Below are positions 44,530 through 56,510 of a stretch of DNA of 64,000 nt, in pieces. This DNA is from Undaria pinnatifida (lineage: Eukaryota; Sar; Phaeophyceae; Laminariales; Alariaceae). Below the pieces are notes generated by a model. It had not been told where the DNA came from. It did no database searches and saw only the letters and a program-made list of their open reading frames with translations. Location: positions 28,672,210 through 28,736,209 of the forward strand of contig JABAKD010000002.1 in assembly GCA_012845835.1 (NCBI GenBank). The letters are read 5' to 3'. The first letter of the stretch is position 1, and every line of letters starts with the position of its first letter. The position numbers were made by a program, and so were the translations under genes.

Positions 44530-45085
44530 GCGACGACGAGAGCATGGAGCGGGTATGCACTCGTTAACGACGAGCATTCACTCATGAAAGGCGTTTATCG
44601 TTGCGATAAAGCTTTCGTCGTCATGATATACATGCATGCGATAACGAGAGCATTGAGCGGGGATGTACACGTTAACGACGAACACGCACTCATGAAAGGC
44701 GTTTATCGCCGCGATTAAGCTTTCGTCGTGATGATACGCATATGTATCCATGTGATAACGAGAGCATTGAGCAGGCATGTAGATGTTAACGACGAGCACG
44801 CACCCATGAAATGTGTTTATTGTCGTGATCAAGCGCTCGTCGTCATGATATGTATGCGTGCGATAACGGGGGCATTGACCGGGCATGTACATGATGACGA
44901 CGAGCATGCGTTCACGAAAGGCCAAGGAGGAACTTCCTCGTGGTGATATGAATGCATGCGATAACGAAAGCATTGAGCGGGCTTCTACATTTAACGACGA
45001 GCATGCACTCATGAAAGGCGTTTATGGTCGTGACCCAGCTTTCGTCGTGATGATATGTATGCATTTGATAACGGAAACGTTGAGC
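44530..45085. repeat. Tandem array, about five units of 97-114 bp
   Basis: GATAACGAGAGCATTGAGCG recurs with spacings of about 108, 114, 108, 97 and 107. Other unit landmarks are TTAACGACGAGCAYGCACTC ATGAAAGG and TTTCGTCGTSATGATAT. The minus strand is open for 144 codons across four units (YHDDESLIAAINAFHECV then VVNVYIPAQCSRY); the usual 108-bp period is a multiple of three. Confidence 0.8.
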
Positions 45086-46005
45086 GGGCAAGGGACTGGT
45101 AGAGGGACTCACATCACTCGCCTTAACTCATTCTTCGTTTCAAGGGGTAGCATGCATAGACACTGGGCGATTTCTCTATTCCGAGTTATTAGCCAGAAAC
45201 CGAAGGCTTTCCCGCACCGGGGAGATCCTTCATGCCCTTGTCCAATGAAGCCGAAGGAGCTTGTAAAGCTTGCCGCCTGCTCACAGTCAGACCCTCGGCG
45301 TGACACTGAATAGTGCAGTCGCCACGCGTCGTATTTCCCTTCCTAGCGCTGCCGCAATGCAACGCCCCCCTGCCCAATGCATAACCATCGTCGGTGCAAA
45401 ACGGACATCCCGGTGACGGCCCGGAATCAGCGTGCGCTTTCCATCCAACCTACCCTTCGTTCTTCCGCAGATCTCCGTCGCTGCAACGCCCCCCCAGCCG
45501 GACGCATGTGAGCGTCGGTGCCAAGTGGGCATTCGGCGACTAACGTATCAACCGTAGTCTGCACACTTCGCCGTTCCGGATCGGCACCGTCAAGCTGCAG
45601 CGACGGAGAGCTGTGGAAGAACAAACGATTGGTTAGATGGAAAGCGCGCTCTGTTTCCGGGCCGTTACCGGGAGAATGATTTTGCACCGACAATGGTTAT
45701 GTGTCGGGCAGGGGGGTGTTGCAGCGCGGCAGAGCTAGGAAGGGAAGTGCAACGCGTGGCGACTGTGCTGATCAGTGTGCTGCGGAGAGTCTGTCTATTA
45801 GCAGGGGGTAAGCTTTATAAGCTCCTTTGGGTTCATTGGGCAGGGGCATGAAGGATCTCCCCTGGCGAGAAAGCCTTCGGTTGCTTGTAGAAAGTAATGT
45901 TATGCGGAAGAAAGGAACCTTCCAGTGTCTATGGATGCTACCCCTTGAAACAAAGAAAGAGTTAAAGCGAAGTGACCTGTAAGTCCCTCTACCAGCGCCT
46001 TGCCC
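45086..46005. mobile_element. Foldback-type element with about 400-bp inverted arms
   Basis: The left arm (45086-45487) and right arm (45596-46005) are inverted copies of about 80% identity, separated by 108 bp. Landmarks: GGGACTGGTAGAGGGACT at 45092 against AGTCCCTCTACCAG at 45981; AAGGGGTAGCATSCATAGAC ACTGG at 45145 and inverted at 45930; CTCCGTCGCTGCA at 45474 and inverted at 45595. No coding is recognised. Confidence 0.75.
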
Positions 46006-46629
46006 CTTTCGCGCAGCTGTGTCCGCCGTGCCCGTTATCACGCTTGTTCCCTCGTTAATAATCCGCTCGGACTGTTTGAGACTTTGACATGACGGCGATT
46101 TCCCTATTCAGAGGACCTCCAGGCCCCTGCACGAAGAGGTGCTGCACGAACCCAAAACACCGAACCTGGGAGAGTCGCAGATAGCAGTGAGGGACCTGAA
46201 TTCCTTCAGGATCTGAGAACTGAAGCCATCTGTGTCAAACCTCCCTGGGTTCACCATAGTACGGACGACTCAAGACTGGCCTACTTGCCACTCACCTCTG
46301 GATCCAGTCTCACAGTTATCGTAGGGCTACAGCGGTGGCACTAACTTTCCCCTGATCCTCCGTATTGGTTTTCCGGGCCCTTGGTGTCTGTATCTTGACC
46401 TTAGTATACCGCGAATGGGGTAGAAACTCTGGTTATCGAGATGCGGCGATTCCAAGGGCGGCACACGCATGGAGCGGGTGCTCGGGCGATACAGTGCTTT
46501 GGGATGCAGTATGCGTACAATATTGGTGATGTGCAGGCACAGCAATGATGCATGACAGTGCACAGCAGTGGTTCAGTTATTTCTTTCTTTCATCGGCCGT
46601 GCTCAGTAAAAACATGGTGGATGACAGAG

Positions 46630-46913
46630 TTTTCAGGCGACGGTAAGGTGCGCCATTTTTTTGCTACATCTCCTCACTTGAGGGAGCTCTGTACCCCACC
46701 CAAAAGCGGATTTTGAGGGAAATGAAAGGGAAACCCGATACCCATAAAATCGTACGGGTATGGCCTAGGTATATAGACTATAGACTACAACCGAAAAAAT
46801 CGCAAAACATTCCTGATGAAAACGATTTGGGGTTAAAGGATTCCCGTGATTCAGAACAAAAAAAAGTTTCCCAAAAGCGCCACCTCTATTATCGTCTGTC
46901 GTGGCATGCGTCG
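46630..46913. mobile_element. MITE family 2, diverged copy
   Basis: Left AAGGTGCGCC-T7, interior GATGAAAACGATTTGGGGTT, GTGATTCAGAACAAAAAAAA, right GCGCCACCTCTATTATCG. The ends are inverted relatives of 43294-43551 but eroded. Confidence 0.5.
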
Positions 46914-46924
46914 GGGGTCGGTTG

Positions 46925-48445
46925 GTTTGGGCACCGCACACATCGTTCGTACTGACCTGCACATAAGGAGCCGGCACCATGTATGTATATCTCGTAAATA
47001 GTGTACGCGGAAATCCGAAACTCACTGGACACTGGACGTGCGCGCAAGTATACGGTAACTATCTGTAATAAGAATATCCTTCATACGTACGATATATATA
47101 GATGTATGACTTGCTTCAGCTACGTATAATATACCCTGGTATACATGAACTTTTTTTTTGGTTTGATTCATTTTTTTTCCTGGGGTATTTTTCCACTCCA
47201 GTGCGACTGGTTAATGTGACAACATGATAAGGTGAATGCATGAACAGCAGTATTGCCTTTTCCTCTTGGCACGCCTGCGGCTGATTTAACACTAACCTAC
47301 CGTCTGTGCACACATTATACGAGCAGTACCGAAGAGCCCTATTTATGAAGAAAGTGACCCTGGATGCTGACAGGTGACAGTTGTTGCTGCTACTGCTGCC
47401 GTTGTGATGATACTTCTTGAGAGACCTCGCGCACGATGACTAAAAACAGCTTCAAATCGAGTGATATTTTTTACTTTCATCTTGTTTGTTCGTCTCGCGC
47501 CGTCGGAAAGCGATGAAAATCCGAAACCACCCAGCCCGTGCGTGGCAATGCGCCGTGTTTGCGCCGAACATTGCAAGTGATTTCCACTTACAGAGTTGAG
47601 ACGCATGTTGAACAACATGTCAGTAACATTAGGTGTAATAATTAGTCGGGGCCACAAATTCGACTCTTTGCGTGACTCGAAAAATAAATTCGGGACATGT
47701 CGTATACCAGCTGACGTAGACTATACCCGTATACTACAGCAGGCTACTAAAATTCCAGGTTTCTCATATCATACCAGCTGTGGACGAGACGCCGACACGG
47801 GCTGTCAAATGTCGCCCATCCACCGCACCGCACCGCACCGCCCGTCTATGATTATTTGATAAGAGTGTATTATACTTCGAAGCATCATACGTACGGCAAA
47901 AGGTGACACACCAAGAAAGAAAACACACACAAGTCTCACCAGGGAATATCAAGGAACACGCAAAAATAAACCAGAAAGAAACTCGGCGAGAGTAAAATTA
48001 ACAGGGCAAGAGCACCAAGCCAGCCAGCCAGCCAGCACAAGCCAGCAAGCAGGCACAAGAAGTACGCGCAGCCCATAAAAACAGCGGCACGTAGGCTTGT
48101 CCCACACCGTCGCGAAGGGGAAACGGGAAAACGCTTGCGGATACAACAGCAGTCCCTCGATAGTGTCGGTGCGCGCAAGCCGGAAATGCCGGCACTATAC
48201 TGGAAACCGACACTACGCCGCATACCGCCACCACTGGTTGTTCCCAGCCGTGCCAAGGGGTTTTACAGGCACTATAGCGGGAAACCGGTACTACTCAACC
48301 GGCACGATAGAGGGACATCCTATTGCAACACGTACGTATGTACGGCCTCACCACCCGTCTATTTGTGAGCGCTACCATTGCACTTTTGTACAGCAGGTCG
48401 GGTAGTAATGTCATGCATCATGCTGCTGTCATAGCGTATCGGACA
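46925..48445. other. Stretch without recognised genes
   Basis: Short tandem repeats only: CACCGCACCG (47820-47840) and CCAG tetranucleotides (48020-48040). No exon or shared repeat found. Confidence 0.4.
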
Positions 48446-48447
48446 AC

Positions 48448-48570
48448 TACTTGGATTGATTGTGTCGTCCAACTCCTTGGACTGGTTTTGTCGTCCAGCT
48501 CCTTGGACTGACCGTGTCGTCCAACTCCAACTCCTTGGATTGTGTCGGAAAACTCCTTGGATTGTATGTA
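48448..48570. repeat. 26-bp minisatellite
   Basis: Five imperfect copies of TTGGACTGxxTxTGTCGTCCA ACTCC-type units, the third extended by an extra ACTCCA. Confidence 0.75.
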
Positions 48571-49019
48571 CCACAATGTACTTCGGAACCAAAACCAACC
48601 ACCCCCTAAGTCCGCAGCCCAGCCCGCCGAGCTTTTGGTGGTCGGTGGCTTAATATTTCGTCGAAGTATTTCGCCCTCAAGTCCCCAAAACGGTTTCATC
48701 ACCTCTAACTCCCACCGCTAAACTAACCCCACTAGGCCCAAAACATGGAAGAGAACAAAGGCAAACACACGCCAAACACCAACAAAGCAAACAACGCCCC
48801 CAGCAAAACACAGATTTCTCTTTGACAACAAGCAACTGATCCTAAAGTATCATACAATACTTAGGGTGACCCCCACCCCCGCCCCCGCCCCCCAACTTAT
48901 CGTTGGAAGCCGACCCCACAAATAGCACAAGCACATTCACTGCGCGTGACACTCTCATTGCAACCAAATCCCCGCGTTGGGCCGCCAGAAGCTCACGAGC
49001 AAAAAAAGGTCCACACCTC

Positions 49020-49625
49020 TCCCTTGTCTCGAAAGGGACGCGTGGCTCATAGTCAAATAACCTAGGCAAGCAAGAAATGAGTACTTCATCCTAACCGCCT
49101 GAAAGTTGGAGGCGTCTCTGGTAGGTGCAGGAACGGTGCTCCGCCTCGAAAAGGATGCGTGGTCGAATTTTCGAGCGAGCAGCAATGCGTACGCACCCCC
49201 CCTGACCCCCCCCTCCAAACTGGCGTTCCGTCTCGAAAGAGACGCGCGGTCAATGGGAAGATGACTGAGGCAAGCAAAAAAAGAGAACGCTCCCCCCCCT
49301 CCCCCCCCCCCCCTTCCATTTCAAAAGGGATGCTTGGTCATTGGTCAAATCACTGAGGCAACAAACAAATAAGTAAGCCTCCCCCTTCTCCGTCACGAAA
49401 GGGACGCGTGGCCAATGGTCAAATGACTACGGCAAGCAACAAAAAAGGATCCCCCTCCTTTCCATCTCGACAGGGATTACTTGTCAACGGTCAAATGAAT
49501 GAGGGAAGCAACAAAGCAGTACCCCCCCCCCCCCCCCCCCCCCCCGCCCCTCCCTCCGTCTTAAAGGGGGTGCGTAGTCAACAGCCAAAGACAAAAGGCA
49601 TGCAACAAATAACTATGCCTCCCCG
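49020..49625. repeat. Tandem repeat downstream of pyruvate carboxylase, seven units of 75-120 bp
   Basis: Units contain TCTCGAAAGGGACGCGTGGT, CAATGGTCAAATGACT and GGCAAGCAACAAA, starting near 49026, 49145, 49225, 49318, 49393, 49465 and 49557, spaced by C-rich stretches (C24 at 49522-49545). Single inverted units occur inside the gene at 51600-51750, 61800-61850 and 62005-62100. Confidence 0.75.
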
Positions 49626-49696
49626 CCCTGAGTACCCCCCCCCCCCCCCCCCGCCCCGCATGCCCCGCGAGGCCCGACCGAGCCGAACAAAAAAAT

Positions 49697-49903
49697 CTAC
49701 GGCTTGAGGGTAACGATCAGGGCCCCCTCGATAACCTTGCCCCCCTCCTGGACCGCTAGCGATGCTACAGTGCCCGCCGAGGTAGCCTTTACCTGCACCT
49801 CCATCTTCATGGCCGACACTACCGCGACAACCTCCCCTTCTGACACCGACGCCCCTGCCGAAACCAGCACCTTCTCCACCACCCCCGGCATCGGGGAGCC
49901 AAC
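49697..49903 (-). CDS. Pyruvate carboxylase exon j, biotinyl domain and stop
   Basis: 68 codons and [23 protein letters not shown], then [20 protein letters not shown] and a terminal [11 protein letters not shown]. The AMKME Lys is the biotin attachment site. The acceptor is CTGTCGAAACAG. The minus strand downstream of the stop is C/G-rich tandem repeat with no clear AATAAA. Confidence 0.96.
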   Translation of the reverse strand, partial: VGSPMPGVVEKVLVSAGASVSEGEVVAVVSAMKMEVQVKATSAGTVASLAVQEGGKVIEGALIVTLKP

Positions 49904-52900
49904 CTGTTTCGACAGAAAAAACGAAAAAAAGAAACAGAAGGCCATAAAAAGAAGGGGGGGGGGGAGTCAATACAAACGAAAAGAGGCAAAAAAGAGTAAT
50001 GAACGGCGCGGGGGGGGGGGGGGGGGACAACACAGGGGTCAGAGTCGTGCTGAAAGCGTGAGGGGTCGAGGCCGGGTTGTGTTTTCTATTCGACGCAACT
50101 ACACGATCTAGATACACTCGTCCATTTTCAAAACGTTTGCGCTTTCAAAAGGCATGCCACACAATATCAATATACGTACTCGTCCACCCTCAAAAACAAA
50201 CCCCGTCGCCCCCCCTCCACCAGTACACCCAACAATGTCAAATCTACTCATCCACGATTGAATGATCGACATCCCCCCCTCCCCAACACACACCACAAAA
50301 TTTCAATGCATTCGCCCACGGTCAAATGATCGCCGCTCCCGCCCCTCCAACACACACCGCAGAATCTCTATCTACTCGTGCATCCTCAAAATATCCCCAC
50401 CACACACACAAACGCACGCACGCACACACCACACAATCTCAATCTAATCATCCCCCCTGAAAGACATCGCCCCCCCCCCCCTCCCCCCCCCAACACACAC
50501 CACACCATCTCACGGTCAAAACGATCGGCTTCCCCTATCCCACAAGCAGTCTACCTTTACATCAAGTAATTAAACCCTTCGGGACTCCAAGAAAACGCCA
50601 TAAAAACAACACAACATGCGCGGTGCCCAGTATGCGGTCTTTCGAGTGAATAATCGGTTTAGGTGAACGCGCAGCAGCATGGATAAAGTGTATATGGCTG
50701 ACCACGTGTCGTAAAACTCATGGACGATAATTCGGATGGTAACACAACCGACCCGTTAGCCGGCAACCTGCTTTGTTTCGTGAAATTTCGCCGAATTTTC
50801 CTCAAGTCCCCAAGGGGTCAAAAACAGGTACGAGCTGTACGTACCTCCATCGGGCTCTCCACGTCTATCCTCAACACAACCAACCTACCCTTCCAACGAA
50901 AAGGTACGAATGAACACACCTCTACTGGGTTCTCCGAGTCCACCATGGCCACCCACTCCACAACCAATCAACCCATGCACACCTTAAGAAGGTACAAACG
51001 TCATGCTGTACCTCCATCCGCCGTGGACCCCTACCCCACAGCCAATCTACCCATACACACAAAAAAAAGGTACGAACCAACGAACGAACGTACCTCCATC
51101 GGGTTCTCCGCGTCCGCCATGGGTCCCTCGAAGTCATTTCCTGAGACCGAGTCCTTAACCTCTACGTTCTGCACAGCCCCTCCAACAGTAAACGACACCG
51201 TCCTCATCCCGCCCTTCTTCGCGGGCCCGACGCGCTCTAGCCTGATTCGAGTCGGCGCCTCCGCGGCCCCGTCCTTTAGGAGGAGATCGGCTGGGTTTGA
51301 TGGAGAGATGGAGAACTCTTGACCCACGACAAGGCCGTACCAGAACACGGGGGTAGGCAGGCTCGTGAGGAGGCAGGAGCTCTTCTCCATCTCGTCCACG
51401 TAGTCGCTGAAGACCTGCATATATATATTCCAAACGAATGAAAAGAAGAAGGGGGAGAGAGGGGGCAATTGTTATCCTCAAGCCGTTGAAAATCTGGAAA
51501 GAAAACAAAATGAATCAAAAGAGGGGGTCATTACTGTGCTTAGTCGCTGAAAACCTGCACAAAAATGAAAAAAAAAGGGGATAAAACGAGGGGGGTACTC
51601 ATTTGTTGCTTGCCTTAACCCCATTAGTGCCCCAAAATCCCTACATGTACTAACTTCAAGTGAAATTGTCAAAAAAAAAGGGTTTCCAGTAGTGAAGGCG
51701 TTAAGTCATTTGACTATTGACCAAGCATCCCTTTCGAGACGGAGCACCGTTCCTACTCTCAACAATAGAGACACCTCCAACATTTGGGCGCTAATTTCAT
51801 TTCCATGTAGTACGTAAAAACGTTTTGCTGGAGGAGGAGAGGGGGATAACACTGGGTGGGCATACACCGCGGGGAAATAACGTGAGGAAGAAGGAACAGA
51901 GACGGGGTTGAAAAAACTTCGATGACTTGCCGCATATACATATATATATAAACAACAAAAAACACTTCTAGGATGTAAAATCGAGACTTTCGGAGGAATA
52001 ATAAATAAATCGTGTCTTCATGATAGCTCGTGATTGCTGTATACATGAACGGCATCTCCATATTTTAATGCGACCACGGCAACCAATGCAGCAAGCAGAA
52101 GCAGCCGCGGCGGCGGCGGCGGCAACGCTATCACGGCAAAAAAAACGAGCGGCACACATTTCTTCTCGCTGAACGTCGCCGGGGAAAAAAAAAAAATCTT
52201 CAGCGTCCTCCATCACTCAGTGATTACGTGATTGTGCGTTTTTCAACTATTTTACCCCGGTGACGTCACTAGGGGGCAGTCATCGGTATACTGTACCTGG
52301 TATTTCCTGTGGGTTAAGGTTAGGGTTGAATACCATGGTTGAAAAAAAAAAGGCGCGTCCTACGATAGAGGTATACCTTTTTTTGGCGAAAACGTTTTCT
52401 GAATGACGGGGCTCCTTGACCCAAACTCGTCGGAAAAAAAAATAATAATAGGCCATTTCTTTTTTCGGCATGATTCTCGTTGTGTACCTCGAGGCCATGG
52501 GATTCTTCATCCGGTATCATAGCCGTTTTGTTCTTCTCCAAATCAGTTTTTGTGTTAAGACATGTCTTAAGCCCCCAAATTGAGGAACGCCTCAGAAAAA
52601 AGGTGGTGCACCTCTCCATCGCGGCACGCGCCAACAACCTAACACAACCCCATCATTGAACCAACCCCGCGACTACCATCCCACATCGCACGCGCCCTCG
52701 AAACCGGAAGTAGAAGCAGCAACCCCGCGACATTATCAAAGAGCAGTTTTTTCTAGCTCTCGTAGGATACATATGTGCAACTGTCTTATAGCCGAAAAAA
52801 AAACATGTTGCTACAACTTTCCAGTCATTTTCCAGCCCCCGTATGACCCATGTACGTCCAACTAGCGGAAACAAAACCTTTTGGCGGTCTTTGCCAAAAT

Positions 52901-55900
52901 CAGGTATGCCTGGTTACTTTTCGGCCAAAATCAGTTACATACTAAAAAAACAAGCACAAATCACACGCCAGGAACCCTCCTATTGGCCAGCCTCACATAC
53001 GCACCCGACTTTGGATTGAAAAGGTCAGGTACATCTGGGTTTGTCTACTTTGCCTAGCTTTCAACTGATACGATGCTTCGTATTGCCGTAGTTCGAGCCA
53101 ATCAGAGGCCATACACTAGTTCCCGTACACCCCCTACACGAGCGCCGCCACTATCCACGCCCCCATTGGATTTTGTGGCGACAGTGATGAGCGCCCCACC
53201 CTCGCCACATCACACCACTACACGACACCGCCACACCGACGTGCACACAGCAACATGGACTCAGGCGGCAGGTCGTCTTCCGCACCGTGCATCAAGGTGG
53301 GCTCAATGCTTGGCACGGCATCGGAACTTCGTGCCGCCGCGTCCAAACGGTTTCTCTCGAGGATGGTCGAGGCTTTTTGGCGGTGGCCGACACAACAAAT
53401 ACACTTGCTCCGGCGGGCCTCCCATGCCGAAAATGGAGAAAAACACGAAGCCGGCTGGTCTTCCTCTGGGCCTAGTGGAGCCCGTATCGGCTCTGTTGGC
53501 CAAGCCCTGACGCAAGGCTGAGACTTGAGCGACCAAGTCGATGCGTGACGTTGATGTCGCTTTGGTCTATGTCCGGATCGGCAACCAGCGTTTCGTCGAC
53601 TTCTTTCCTCGCTCAAGCTGACGATTGACTCGCCGATGCTGCTCCCGTCACTAGGACCAGAGGAATATCACCCGGCTTCGTTTTTTTTTTCCTTTTTCGG
53701 GAGGGGAGGCCCGCCGGAGCAAGTAGACTTGTTCTGTCGGTCACCGCCAAATACAGCTGTGAAGCCTCGACCATCCTCGAGAAACCGTCCGGACGCAGCG
53801 CGAGTGGCGAGTGATGCATGCCGATTTCGAGCATGTCGATTGCTCGGGGTGACAAATGCTTGCGCACGACTTTGCGGGATCGACTCGCTTGTCAAGAGTA
53901 CTGTATGGTGAGTGTGAATCCCGACATGGGCGAAGGCGCTCAAGATGAGGAAAATATCGTATAATTTGCACTTCGTATATATGTATATTTGAAACGGAAC
54001 GTCGCGAGAATACCGGTATATCTTTGACGAAAATATCGTATATTCATGTACTTCGTATACGTATGTTCTTTTGAAACCGAACCTCTCGGGGATACCGGTA
54101 TATATTTGACCTGACAGTTCCCAAAGATATACCAGTACTACCGAGAGGTTCCGTTTCAAATACACATATATACGAAGTACACATTCCACGATATTGTCGG
54201 CAGCAACAGCAGTGAAGGCAGACAGGGGATGATCTCGTTGTCGGAATAGTGGTGTAACGATGGTGTGTGATCTGTTCAGCAGGAACAGCCGTGAAGATAG
54301 AGTGGGCATGAAACATGAGAGCTCTCGGTGGTGTCGCGCGCAGAAATGAAGTCCCTAATTGGGTAGAATTTTCATTTTGATGATGGCGAGCCATCCCACG
54401 GAAGCGGTGCAGCATATTCTAAGAAAATTCTGACCTCCCAACATGAGGAGCTATCAATAGCTCAACATCAACATCAAAATCACCCGAAACATGACTTCGA
54501 AACCATCCGTTCGCGCAACCCGTCTAAACTACTATGCCCTAGCCCTGAAACAAATTATACTCGTAATATTATCAACACTATCCGGCAGTTCCTCGTTTGA
54601 GGAGTTCAACCGGCCAGAGGTATACCTTTTTTTGGCTTAAAAATGCACCCCCGTACCGTGGGATGGCTGACACGGCGTGTGATCTGTTCGGCAGGAACAG
54701 CAGTGACTATAGATCGGGGCCGCCAACGTCCGCGTGTAAACCGTGTCTTAGTGATGCCTGGTGTGTCATATGCAAGGGCGTAAAAAAGCTTAACGCGATT
54801 GGTTTTGTTTCAACTACCGACTCAACACTGACACCAGCAGCACCTCTAAATGACAAACTGCGAGGCAGGTTAAAATCTGTCTCGTCTGTCGTGGTCCTCG
54901 GTCGCTCGCATAAATAGTCGCCACGCTCCAATGGAATGGAGGGTGATAACTACACATCAAAGAGGTCTGGACTTTTTTGGCACTGCACGCACGTTTCTGT
55001 GACAAGCCGAATGAAAGGAAGTTGGATGTCGTTTGTTGCACGAGCATTACCACAAAAACAGTAGTAGCAACTACTGCAGTACGCCTCAGCACTACTCTGT
55101 GCAAACCGACCAAGGCATAATCAATGGACGGCCAATAACAACGTGCTGATACATGGCTACACGCGCGAGATTCCCATTTATATACCGTGGCTGCTTGCGG
55201 AGATGGTACGGTAACGAGCCGTTCAGTTCTGCAGTTCTGTTCGTGTGCCCACGATGTCGCCACTTTAGCAGTGAGTGCAACCACGAAAACAATCAAAGCA
55301 TTCAAACACGAAGTATGAAAATATAAAGGGCGGTACAAAAATTACCAATAATTTGGAGGCCGCACTTTCAATCCTGATATTCAGCCGCAAAAACAAACTT
55401 ACCCCTGATAAAGCTTATGGCTTTCCATGGACGAAACACCGTTCGTGGCGAGCGTTTATTACCTGTTTTTGGTATGTGCCTAGATTTTGGCTCAAAAAGA
55501 TCAGGTATGCCTCATTTTGGCATTCAACCAAAGCAAAACCAAATTTCAAACTAAGCAATAAAACTGTCTGTCGGTCTGCGGGCCCGACACTAGGACCACT
55601 GTGAATCACACACAAAAAAACACAAAAAAAAACAACCACAAAACCCCCAAAATCATTAAAACACGGGCGGTTCAAGGTTACCTTGGGGTAAAGCAAGGAC
55701 GACACCACGAGCTCGTCCGTCACCGTTCCCAAGACCTCGCCGCACTTCCCGGCCTGAAGGTCAGCCTTAACCGCCGCAAAGTCGGCCGGCGGGAGGGCAG
55801 CGCTGGGCCTGGTCGTCAAGGGCTTCTTCTCTCCGAGGATGGCCTTTGACACCTGGAAACGTTGAGTTCATGAGGTTTCGCCAGTGTTTAGGGCGAGGAA

Positions 55901-56478
55901 TTTTTGGTTGGCTTGGGTTGGGGTTGACGAGTATTCCATCGGTGTGGGATGAGCAACTCTTATTAAAAAACATACACACGCACAAACACGGAATACACAC
56001 GCCCAACGCGGAAAAAAACAAAGGCTTTCCTGCATCCAAACCCGCCGAAAACCTGCCGAAAACATCCTATATCATACCATCAACAGAATATAGCATAGCT
56101 GTCGCTAGGACATTTGCAGCATCCATCCTCCGCCAACTTATGTGCATTGGACGCCGCCAAGAAGAAAAAAGTCGAAGCAATAACTAAAAAAAAACAATGA
56201 ATGCGACGTACATCTTCAGGGAAACCCTTGTGCGGGAATCCGAGTCTTCCCTCCATCAAGGCCACAACGGAGTCGGGGAAGTCGACTTGTCCCTTCTTGG
56301 CAGGGTCGATGACGTCCGACGCCTTGAGTCCTCTCGTCACCAGGTATAGCGCTAGGTCACCCACACACTTAGACGATGGCGTCACCTACCATAAACCACG
56401 GACAAAAAGACGTGCAGCGGACCAAGAGAGAAACTAATGACGCGGTTGTGATCTCGGAAGCGGTGGCGATCTCGCGCG

Positions 56479-56510
<32 letters not shown>

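Noticed and set aside
53073-53616. Overlapping ORFs of 88-145 codons on both strands
   Set aside because: They belong to an inverted repeat, so the same sequence is read in mirror image; no independent support.
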